A stretch of 64,000 nt of DNA from Salvia splendens. Lineage: Eukaryota; Streptophyta; Magnoliopsida; Lamiales; Lamiaceae. The notes under the pieces were generated by a model that was not told where the DNA came from, searched no databases, and saw only the letters and a list, made by a program, of their open reading frames with translations. Made by a program: the position numbers and the translations under genes. Location of the stretch: contig NC_056041.1 of the NCBI RefSeq assembly GCF_004379255.2, forward strand, positions 21,049,559 through 21,113,558. Direction: 5' to 3'. Positions 12,178-21,424 of the stretch are shown one piece after another; position 1 is the stretch's first letter, and each line of letters starts with the position of its first letter.

Positions 12178-13140
12178 CTATACACCAAAAATACCTATCA
12201 TTCTATCGGCTGAAAGTATCATTCTACCAGGCAAAACTATCATTCTATCGGCTGAAAGTATCATTCTATCCGGCAAAACTATCATTTTATCAGTTTTATG
12301 TCATTTTGTCACGTTAAAGTATCATTTTATCAGCTTATATGCAATTTCTCCGGCTAAACTATCATTTTTATAAGGTTATTGTCATTTTATCCGCTTAGAT
12401 TATCATTTTATAAGGTAAAAGTATCATTTTATTAAACAAAAATGTCATTTTATACACCAAAAATACATATCATTCTATCGGCTGAAAGTATCATTCTACC
12501 AGGCAAAACTATCATTCTATCGGCTGAAAGTATCATTCTATCCGGCAAAACTATCATTTTATCAGTTTTATGTCATTTTGTCACGTTAAAGTATCATTTT
12601 ATCAGCTTATATGCAATTTCTTCAGCTAAACTATCATTTTTATAAGGTTACTGTCATTTTATCCGCTTAGATTATCATTTTATCAGGTAAAAGTATCATT
12701 TTATTAAACAAAAATGTCATTTTATACAACAAAAATACCTATCATTCTATCTGCTGAAAGTATCATTCTACTCGGCAAAACTATCATTCTATCGGCTGAA
12801 AGTATCATTCTATCCGGCAAAACTATCACTTTATGCAGTAAACCTAACATTTATAAACTAAAAGTATCATTTTATCAACTTAGAGTATCATTCTATCCGG
12901 AAAAACTATCATTCTATGCAATTAAGCTAACATATATCATTTTATCATTTTATCAGTTAGTCAAAAGTATCATTTTATCAACTCAGTGTATCATTCTATC
13001 CGTCAAAACTATCATTCTATGCAATAAACCTATCATTTTATCAGTCAGTCAAAAGTATCATTTTATCAACTCAGAGTATCATTCTATCCGGAAAAACTAT
13101 CATTCTATGCAACAACCCTAACATATATCATTTTATCATT
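12178..13140. repeat. Minisatellite array, right half, with 272-bp higher-order units
   Basis: Continuation of the array beyond the Copia. The marker ATGTCATTTTATAC recurs at 12442 and 12714, exactly 272 bp apart. The right part switches to a different unit order, with CAACTCAGAGTATCATTC spacers. Confidence 0.9.
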
Positions 13141-13410
13141 TTAAGTATTATTTGGCGAAATTCAGAAATCATGACCGTGGATGCTCCCTTTAATACTCAG
13201 TGGGAAGAGAATCAGACCACATAACTATACTATCTTATTTTGTTTGTTATTTTTCATATTTCATTCTTTTTTCTATTAAATTTTAAGTATCAATTTCTTA
13301 AACTTTATATTTAAGAAAATGCTTCAATAAGCTTGGAACGGAAAGAGTACACTTTCCAAATTTAAAGAACAAAACCAATAATATCACTGCTCAAAATGAA
13401 CATACACAAC
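13141..13410. other. Unique A/T-rich spacer between minisatellite blocks
   Basis: About 270 bp without minisatellite. It begins GGCGAAATTCAGAAATCA, close to GCGAAATTCAGAAATTAA at the right terminus of the 17.1-18.1 kb element. This hints at a buried, rearranged terminal region. No coding potential was seen. Confidence 0.35.
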
Positions 13411-13566
13411 ATATCATTTTATCATTTATCAACTCAGGGTATCATTCTATCCGGCAAAACTATCATTTTATATAGTAAACCTATCATTTATATACCAAAA
13501 ATATCTATCATTTTATTGGCTGAAAGTATCATTTTATCGGCTGAAAGTATCATTTTATATCAAATG
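13411..13566. repeat. Short minisatellite block at the 3' end of the FAR1-type pseudogene
   Basis: TATCATTTTATC/TATCATTCTATC units immediately downstream of the pseudogene stop. The surrounding sequence on both sides is not repetitive. Confidence 0.8.
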
Positions 13567-13569
13567 GCT

Positions 13570-16500
13570 TCAATCTGTCTTCTCATTCACTCTACCACAA
13601 TTTCTTGAATCATGACGACCCATCTCATGACATTTACCACACCGTCGTAGAGGCGTATTTGCTTTCCTTATTGCACTCTCCCTCTTTGATACTTTGTCAC
13701 TAGCTGATCCTTTGGTTCTAACAACATCTGGAGGATGTACATCAATTACATCAGGTACTGTCATTCCATAAAATTCCTCAACCATCTTTTTCTTTTCAAT
13801 GACTGAAGGTATTGCACAATTTCCAAATATATGCTCTTCCAAATCATCAAGACCAGCACATAACAAAGACAGATGATCCATACTTCCCTCAGACTTTTGG
13901 ACTAATCGATAAAAGTTGGAGAACAACTTTTTCTTAACTTCCTACTTTTCATCCAAATCTGCAAGGTAAAAGATAACATTATTACAATAAATACTATCAT
14001 TTCTCTGACTGAAAAAATAGAGTTTTTACAATAAGGTTAAAAATGGAGCACACGTTCAAATGGTTGTATCTCCTCAGATGGTAGACCATGTGCTGCCTTT
14101 AGTAAAGAGCTCTTCAACCACCTTCGACCAAAATATTTCTCAGGAATGAGATTAGCAGACTTATTCTTCAACAAACAAAATATATGACAGCATAACAAAC
14201 CAATTCTGGAAAATTTCTTACAACTACACTCGAATGTGTCTTGCTTACAATCATACTTAACATCCCATATTCTACCATATTGGTCCTTGACCTTATGCAT
14301 CTTGATGTTATCCTCAACAGTTATCGAAACAATCTCACATACCATACTTATTTCCTGTTGTACATGTTTGAAATATTATCAGTGTAGATTGTAGATGCAT
14401 GCTTCTCAATAGGCAATTGGGTTGACAAATCAGGAATAGTTGAGTAATCCAAGTAGTTCAATCGTGAATTAGCATTCCTTTGATCTCCAACAGCACAGTT
14501 AAAGAAATTCATGAACTGTACAAGATTTGCACGAGGCTTTGTATAGTTTTTAAAAAAGCTATTCTCTGATTCAGACATCGATGTAGTCCTAAGAAGCGAC
14601 CCCATGGGAAAATCTCAAAAATAAGCAAGAACCCAGAATTCTCTATCTTCAAACATCGATCCAAACCAGTGGACGTCTTCTAATCCATACCGTTCCATAA
14701 TATCATTCCATATTATATCAAACTCATCAGGCTCTAACAAATCAGACCAAACACATGCATTAAACTCTTTTTTGAAAGTATCATTCTATCCGGCAAAACT
14801 ATCATTTTATCAGTTTTATGTCATTTTGTCACGTTAAAGTATCATTTTATCAGCTTATATGCAATTTCTCCAGCTAAACTATAATTTTTATAAGCCAACT
14901 GTCATTTTATCTGCTTAGATTATCATTTTATAAGGTAAAAGTATCATTTTATTAAACAAAAATGACATTTTATACACAAAAAATACCTATCATTCTATCG
15001 GCTGAAAGTATCATTCTACCCGGCAAAACTATCATTCTATCGGCTGAAAGTATCATTATATCTGGCAAAACTATCATTTTATCAGTTTTCTGTCATTTTG
15101 TCACGTTAAAGTATCATTTTATCAGCTTATATGCAATTTCTCCAGCTAAACTATCATTTTTATAAGGTTACTGTCATTTTATCCGCTTAGATTATCATTT
15201 TATAAGGTAAAAGTATCATTTTATTAAACAAAAATGTCATTTTGTACACCAAAAATACCTATCATTCTATCGGCTGAAAGTATCATTCTACCCGTCAAAA
15301 TTATCATTCTATCGGCTGAAAGTATCATTTTATCCGGCAAAACTATCATTTTATCAGTTTTATGTCATTTTGTCACGTTAAAGTATCATTTTATCAGCTT
15401 ATATGCAATATCTCCAGCTAAACTATCATTTTTATAAGCTAACTGTCATTTTATCCGCTTAGATTATCATTTTATAAGGTAAAAGTATCATTTTATTAAA
15501 CAAAAATGTCATTTTGTACACCAAAAATACTTATCATTCTATCGGCTGAAAGTATCATTCTATCCGGAAAAACTATCATTATATCAGTTTTATGTCATTT
15601 TGTCACGTTAAAGTATCATTTTATCAGCTTATATTCAATTTCTCCAGCTAAACTATCATTTTTATAAGCTAACTGTCATTTTATCCGCTTGGATTATCAT
15701 TTTATCAGGTAAAAGTATCATTTTATTAAACAAAAATGTCATTTTATACACCAAAAATACATATCATTCTATCGGCTGAAAGTATCATTCTACCCGGCAA
15801 AACTATCATTTTATCAGTTTTATGTCATTTTGTCACGTTAAAGTATCATTTTATCAGCTTATATGCAATTTCTCCAGCTAAACCATCATTTTTATAAGCT
15901 AACTGTCATTTTATCCGCTTAGATTATCATTTTATCAGGTAAAAGTATCATTTTATTAAACAAAAATGTCATTTTATATACCAAAAATACCTATCATTCT
16001 ATCGGCTGAAAGTATCATTCTACCCGGCAAAACTATCATTCTATCGGCTGAAAGTATCATTCTATTCGACAAAACTATCATTTTATCAGTTTTATGTCAT
16101 TTTGTCACGTTAAAGTATCATTTTATCAGCTTATATGCAATTTCTCCAGCTAAACTATTATTTTTATAAGCTAATTGTCATTTTATCCGCTTAGATTATC
16201 ATTTTATAAGGTAAAAGTATCATTTTATTAAACAAAAATGTCATTTTGTACACCAAAAATACTTATCATTCTATCGGCTGAAAGTATCATTCTACCCGGC
16301 AAAACTATCATTCTATCGGCTGAAAGTATCATTCTATTGGCCGAAAGTATCATTTTATACACCAAAAACTATCAACTCAGAATATCATTGTATCCGGCAA
16401 AACTATCATTTTATGATGCAAACCTAAAATTTATAAGCCAAAACTATCATCTTAACACAAAAACGGCACTACATAATTTAATTAAATAAGAATTTCAGTA

Positions 16501-16653
16501 CATCAGAAACATAAACCAATCGACAACTAATATTCATCAAAAATCAAATTCAATACATGAATCAAAACAATCAATAAAATAAAATATGAACACAATCAAT
16601 AAGCTAAATAATAGATAATGATTGTTACCTTCGTTATTTGCTACGTTCTCCAT
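13570..16653 (-). pseudogene. FAR1/FHY3-type MULE transposase gene, core lost and C-terminal half decayed
   Basis: The minus strand starts with a small first exon (ATG at 16653, peptide MENVANNE, donor GGTAAC). Coding sequence resumes only at 14770 with the end of the MULE transposase domain (AYF-stop-DFPMGSLLRTTS), so the FAR1 DNA-binding domain and most of the DDE core are missing. Their place is taken by 1.7 kb of minisatellite. Lesions in what remains: TGA near 14606 where Arg (CGA) is expected, a one-base gain in an A-run near 14352, and TAG near 13946 in LDEK-stop-EVKKK. The SWIM zinc finger is recognisable (CSCKKF followed by LLCCHIFCLL). A CCHC knuckle (CGKCHEMGRHDSRNC) lies near the C-terminus. 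It cannot encode an active transposase. Confidence 0.85.
14777..16455. repeat. Minisatellite with higher-order 272- and 230-bp units
   Basis: The marker ATGTCATTTT recurs at 14962, 15234, 15506, 15736, 15966 and 16238, giving spacings of 272, 272, 230, 230 and 272. The 42-bp difference equals two basic 21-bp units (the second CATTCTATCGGCTGAAAG pair). The array abuts FAR1-type coding sequence at 14770 with no obvious splice acceptor. Confidence 0.92.
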
Positions 16654-17082
16654 CGAAGCAAATTCTGACAGCTATTGAACAGATAATCAATGAAAATCTG
16701 GAGATTATTGAATAATGAACCAAATCGGACGGAAATCTGGAGTCTATTGAAATAATCGGAAGGAAATCTCTATGGAAATAATCAGAAGGAAATCTGGAGT
16801 CTATGGAAATAATCGGAAGGAAATCTGGAGATTATGGAAATATGGAGATTATGGAAATCTGAAACCAAATCGCGGAGAATAGGAAAGAATCGAACTGAGA
16901 AAGAGTGAAAGAATGGAGCGAAATTCAGATATTTAAATGAGCGAAATGATATATTTACCCCCGCGCCTTTTTTATGAAGTAAATCTAAGTTTGAATCTAG
17001 ACCGCGTGATTTTAAAAACGTGTGGTCCAGATTTAGTTATAGGGTTATTACGTAAATTGGGGTTATCATTAAAACGCACCCC
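16456..17082. mobile_element. 5' flank of the FAR1-type gene and right terminus of the large element
   Basis: Positions 16654-16910 have tandem GGAAGGAAATCTGGAG-like direct repeats, probably promoter or leader sequence of the FAR1-type gene. From about 16918 to 17082 the sequence matches the right end of the neighbouring element (17931-18098), and it ends in an inverted GGGGTGCGTTTTAATGATAA. The left terminus of this element is not in the window; whether it would include the Ulp1-type gene is inference. Confidence 0.6.
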
Positions 17083-17103
17083 TATATATATAATATATAT
17101 ATA
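17083..17103. repeat. Short TA-rich spacer between two inverted element ends
   Basis: About 21 bp of TA repeat between the converging terminal repeats at 17082 and 17104. Confidence 0.85.
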
Positions 17104-17205
17104 GGGGTGCGTTTTAATGATAACCCCTATTTATGTGATAACCCTATAACTAAATCCCCACCACACATTTTTAAAATACGTGGTCTAGATTTAATCTAAC
17201 AAAAC

Positions 17206-17389
17206 TATGAGCTCCTTGTCTTGATGGAAAGGCGGCTGGTTGAGGCTGCGATTTTTGCACAGCCCGAAACAACAGATTCCTCATCTTGGATTACTAGGAA
17301 TCCACTGTTTGGACCATCGGGTGTTGCTCATACACTTTCTGCTGATTTTAGAAGCAAGGTTGATTTCTGGTCTCTCTGAGCTTTTTGCT
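17206..17389 (+). pseudogene. Captured exon-like fragment inside the derivative element
   Basis: Open frame reading YELLVLMERRLVEAAIF and on through SWITRNPLFGPSGVAH to SKVDFWSL-stop. Composition and codon use look protein-coding, unlike the A/T-rich flanks. The AG/GTTGAT at about 17360 may be a retained exon-intron border. I do not recognise the parent gene. Transduplication of host exons is common for Mutator-like elements. Confidence 0.45.
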
Positions 17390-17519
17390 TTATGAACTAC
17401 TTCTACTTTCTCCTATTAGTTGGTAATTTCGGATGAATACACGTCTCCGACGCTTGACTTACAAAATTGACTTTTCAATCTAATCGACTTACACCACCAT
17501 CGGAGGATAATCACCCAAG

Positions 17520-17932
17520 ATTATCATTTTATCAGTCATAAGTATCATTTTATCTGCTGCAAGTATCATTTTGTCATTTTATAGGTATGAAGTATCATTT
17601 TATCTGCTGCGAGTATCATTTTATCATTTTATAGGTTAGAAGTATCATTTTATCTGCTGTGAGTATCATTTTATCATTTTATGTGCTGTGAGTATCATTT
17701 TATCATTTTATAGGTCAGAAGTATCATTTTATCTCCTGTGAGTATCATTTTATCATTTTATCTGCTGCGAGTATCATTTTATAGGTCAGAAGTACCATTT
17801 TATCTGCTGTGAGTATCATTTTATCATTTTATCTGCTGCGAGTATCATTTTATCATTTTATAGGTTAGAAGTATCATTTTATCTGCTGTGAGTATCATTT
17901 TATCATTTTATCATGTTATCATTTTATCACGA
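17520..17932. repeat. Minisatellite block in the derivative element
   Basis: TATCATTTTATC units with spacers CTGCTGCGAG, CTGCTGTGAG and AGGTTAGAAG. Same core as the arrays at 1-16.5 kb but a different local unit, so it expanded independently. Confidence 0.9.
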
Positions 17933-18096
17933 GCGAAATTCAGAAATTAAATGAGGGAAATGACATATTTACCCTCTGCGCCTTTTTTATGAAGGAAAGC
18001 TAAGTTTGAATCTGAACCACATGATTAGAAAATATGTGTGGTCCAGATTTGGTTATAGGGTTATCACACAAATTGGGGGTTATCATATGATCATCT

Positions 18097-18098
<2 letters not shown>

Positions 18099-18149
<51 letters not shown>
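18099..18149. repeat. (TA)n microsatellite
   Basis: About 50 bp of pure TA repeat between two element ends. Confidence 0.95.
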
Positions 18150-18151
<2 letters not shown>

Positions 18152-19187
18152 TGTGATCAAATACAAACTTATATCTATAATACAAACTACAAACTTTAAT
18201 CCTCCACACTCCTTGTAATTGATCAACGGTTCACGTTTGGGATGCATATGGGGATATCAACGCTTAACACAAATTATGTCACTGGGGGTGTTTATGGAAT
18301 GTGATTCATGCTTCGGTTACAAAAAGCCCTCATTTCACTCCAACCATTCCTTAACTTTGTCAATAACATTTCACTGATATGTTCCAGATATGTTCCCAAT
18401 TTCGTGTTGCCATTTGTGTGGTGCCTTTGTGGTTCTACTGATATTCCGTTGACATTACCCAAATATTCTGTTGACATTATCCACTACCCATGATATATAT
18501 ATATTCTGTTGACATTGTGGTTTTACTGATATTCTGTTGACATTCCCACATAATTAGGCGTTAACATTGCAAAGTAAACACACTACCCAAATATTCTGTT
18601 GACATTATCCACTGCTGACATTGAACTTTTTTTTTTATGATGGCTAATGAGATTATGTATAGAGAATTGGTGCATTTGTGGTATGTTGCTGTTGAAGTTT
18701 GCACGCATAATTTACAAATATGATACTGACATGATAATGTTTTATTTCTCTACCTAACTTTCAAAATCGAATTGAAATCACGAAGATTAAAATTGGTGCA
18801 AAGGTCACCGGAGAACTCATGTCACCGGAGCATAGGTCGCGTCAACACCGATTATTCGAACGATTGCTGGAGGCTTGGTTCCTTGAAGAAACGCGATTGA
18901 CTGCAGTAGATCATCGAAGGGTTCGGATGGAGGAAATGGGAGAGAAGAAACGTGATTAAGGGGTGGATGTTGAAAAGGAGTAACTGACTGGATTCTCAAT
19001 CACAACTTAACGCCTAATTATGTGGGCTGCTTAGTTACATCACTAAATTACCCTTAGTGAACAATTATATAGGTAATGTTGACATTATGTATACAATCTA
19101 TACTAACCGTTGATTATTTCTAATAAACGTGTAGGATTAGAGTTTGCATAGTTTGTATCTTAAGGGGTTTGTAGTTTATCACACCCC
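18150..19187. mobile_element. (TA)n-flanked non-autonomous DNA element, about 1.04 kb
   Basis: The left end GGTGTGATCAAATACAAAC pairs with the inverted right end (GTTTGTAGTTTATCACACC). The match continues inward through ACAAACT/AGTTTG pairs for about 45 bp. The interior has four or five copies of ATTCTGTTGACATT or close variants, and no convincing gene. (TA)n on both sides. Confidence 0.7.
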
Positions 19188-19206
19188 TATATATATATAT
19201 ATATAT

Positions 19207-19436
19207 CCCTTAGATCCTTTATTCTTCTTAATATGGGCCGTTAGATCTCATTCATCAACGGTCCAGATGATCTGCATTATTACACTATAATGGTGATTAT
19301 TAGTCGGTGTGCATTATTCAACTGAAAATCTACATTATTAAATGACACGTGGCACCAATCTAACCGTCGGATGACAAAATCGTGGGGCTGAGATTAAAAA
19401 GAACAAAGAACAAAAGATACAAAAAGGAAATGAATA
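19207..19436. mobile_element. Small MITE-like element between TA repeats
   Basis: The left end (CCTTAGATCCTTTATTCTTC) and the inverted right end share TCCTTT and TTCTTTTTAAT blocks. The interior is rich in NCCGTTAGAT/ATCTAACCGTCGG-type inverted segments. Preceded by TA repeat and followed by (CA)n(TA)n. The exact right border is uncertain. Confidence 0.5.
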
Positions 19437-19440
19437 CATC

Positions 19441-19496
<56 letters not shown>
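19437..19496. repeat. Compound (CA)n(TA)n microsatellite
   Basis: A run of CA repeats followed by about 40 bp of TA repeats. Confidence 0.95.
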
Positions 19497-19500
<4 letters not shown>

Positions 19501-19782
19501 TTTGATCTATGCAAAACTAGATTTAAATACAGAAACGCAGAACAATATCATAATTAGGTCACTTATAGGTCATAATTAGGTAATTTTTAGGTCATGCTAA
19601 CAAAGCATGACCTAAAACGATCTTATCATGACATTAAACCCAAATATTATAATATGACCTAAAATTGCTTAATTATGACCTTCCGTGTTTTTGGTTAATT
19701 ATTGACCATTAGATCATCTAATCCTAGGGCCAAGATTTGGTCTGCATTTCTGGATTTAAACACATACTTATTTTGATCATCT

Positions 19783-19786
<4 letters not shown>
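19497..19786. mobile_element. MITE (290 bp) with GGTCAT repeats, flanked by TA repeats
   Basis: The left end GGGTTTTGATCTATGC and the inverted right end (GGGAGATGATCAAAAT) begin about 45 bp of imperfect terminal inverted repeat, including TTTAAAT(A/C)CAGAAA. The interior has several AGGTCAT/ATGACCT motifs in both orientations, allowing a long hairpin. (TA)n follows from 19787 to 19830. Confidence 0.75.
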
Positions 19787-19833
<47 letters not shown>

Positions 19834-19864
19834 AAGACAAGATCATCGACCTGATAGACAAGAC

Positions 19865-20090
19865 ACGCGCACTACAATAAAAAAAAGCAAAAATCAGATA
19901 AGGACACTTTTTAATGCTATTAAGGACACTACTTTGTGTGTCTTTATATATATGATAAGACATGATCATTGACTTGGTAGACAAGACAAGCACACTACAA
20001 CAAAAAAAATCAGATAAGGACACTTTTTAATGCTATTAAGGATATTTTTTTAATGCTATTAAGGACGCTAATTTGTGTGACTAATTATAC
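19865..20090. mobile_element. CACTA-like terminal fragments in direct repeat
   Basis: Two CACTACAA(T/C)AAAAAAA starts (19872 and 19993), each followed by CAGATAAGGACACTTTTTAA and TGCTATTAAGGAC. The spacing is about 121 bp. This resembles plant CACTA termini, but no inverted partner end was found nearby, so it is treated as a fragment. Confidence 0.4.
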
Positions 20091-20298
20091 CACCAAAGCT
20101 TCATAACGTGTACTTATTGTTAATGTTCCAACTTAAATTAGGGGCCACAAATAGAAACATCTTTAAAAAAACAAAAGATTAAGATAATTTTCCCTCAATT
20201 TAGGGACACTTTTTCTTTTGTGTCCTAAATTATGATTATTTTTTAAAAATTTCAAACGTTAGTAATTGCGTCTCAATTTTTGTGTCCCTAAAAATATG

Positions 20299-20545
20299 GA
20301 GTACTACCTTCGTCCTTAAAAAAAAGACTAATTTTATCGCTTTGGGTTTTCCACTAAAATGAGACCAATTATAAATATGAAAATTTTTAAACAAGTACAA
20401 CCTTACATATCATTCAAATGTGGACCGCACAAGTCACTAATACTACTTCCACCACTTTTTCTCTTCATCTCTCTTACTTTACTAATTGCACATTAAAATC
20501 CGTGTCATTTACAACTTTGTCTATTTTTTATGGACGGATATAATA
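20299..20545. mobile_element. Stowaway-like MITE remnant
   Basis: Left end GTACTACCTTCGTCC, right end TTATGGACGGATATA. Diverged from the common plant end CTCCCTCCGTCC. The interior (ATGAGACCAATTATAAATATG, TCTCTTACTTTACTAA-type text) is typical of such MITEs. Confidence 0.5.
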
Positions 20546-21072
20546 AGGTTATTGTAATGGCGACACTTATTAGAAAAGTGTCACTTACCAACTTAAAAGG
20601 CCTCACATAAGAGAATTATCTACACTTATATAAATGAGACAAGATCCTCACTATATTGAACGAGATTTAAAAGATTTTTTAACAAAGAATTGAGCAGATG
20701 CATGCATTAAATAAAAATTGTGTACGAAAAAAGCAATTTCTCCCAACCCTTTTCTTTTTGCACTTTACTAACCAGAATCTTGAATGCAGATTTGCACCTG
20801 ATATATTATTCCCATAAATAATGCTTTTCCCCCCTTATTAAATTTAGGTCCGAAATTTCATTGATTCAAGTTGTTGTTAGGCAAGGCTCACTAGCAATAT
20901 GCACGAGGATTTAGTTAATTTTTGCAGAGCTAAGAATAATCATGTGCTCTTGATATTGAATATATACCCTGGTCCCTAGAGTATTCCACGTGAGATAATT
21001 AGTTACAGATGCCAAAAAATTATTTGGGAATCATATATCCATATGTTCTTGAGTGTGTGTGTGTGAGAGAGA

Positions 21073-21103
<31 letters not shown>

Positions 21104-21424
21104 TAAAACAAAGTTATCTTTTTTCTTTTTTAAATAGGGTGATGGATTGGACAAAGTTCCAGTACACCATTCTTTACTAGTAGTATTATTTTTGTGTTAT
21201 AAAAAAAATCTACTTTGACATTGTTTTCTTCAAGGAGAGGAGAGATCATTGTTCATGCCTATCCAGTTAAGGAATAACTAACACCCCTTTAAATTTCAAG
21301 ATATTTGCATCATATAAGAAGAGGAGTTTTCTCTCTTCTCAGGTTCTTGAAATTTCACACTGTTTAATGCCACATGTTTGGTTTGAGTCTACTCTAGGAA
21401 TCTGTTTTTTAGCTGTCAGAAACA
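20546..21424 (+). promoter_or_regulatory. Upstream region and leader of the MYB-CC gene
   Basis: About 0.9 kb without another gene. It holds a (TA)n at about 21075-21100 next to a GTGTGTGTGAGAGAGA stretch, and a leader rich in TTTTCTCTCTTCTC just upstream of the ATG at 21425. No core promoter element was assigned with confidence. Confidence 0.35.

Larger units (their letters stand above)
17104..18098. mobile_element. Non-autonomous derivative element (995 bp) with long TIRs, minisatellite and gene fragment
   Basis: The left end GGGGTGCGTTTTAATGATAA pairs with the inverted right end GGGTTATCA near 18080. The inverted similarity reaches about 90 bp inward, including ATAACCCTATAAC and the ACCACAC/GTGTGGT pair. 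The right 165 bp also match 16918-17082 directly. It holds a gene-like fragment (17206-17389) and its own minisatellite block (17520-17932). Flanked by TA repeats on both sides. It looks like an internally rearranged relative of the large element at 1-17082. Confidence 0.7.

Noticed and set aside
12178..16455. CRISPR-like appearance of regular short repeats
   Set aside because: Spacers are as repetitive as the repeats, the period is about 21 bp, and this is a plant nuclear sequence; it is a minisatellite.
12442..16489. Many 60-135 residue frames reading SIILSAESIILPGKT-type repeats
   Set aside because: They are translations of the minisatellite on the strand opposite to the genes; length and phase follow the repeat unit.
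18000..18218. Frames with runs of YIYIYI on both strands
   Set aside because: Pure (TA)n translation.
18292..18493. Two overlapping 61-residue frames on opposite strands
   Set aside because: Within a non-autonomous element, no motif, and antisense overlap makes both doubtful.
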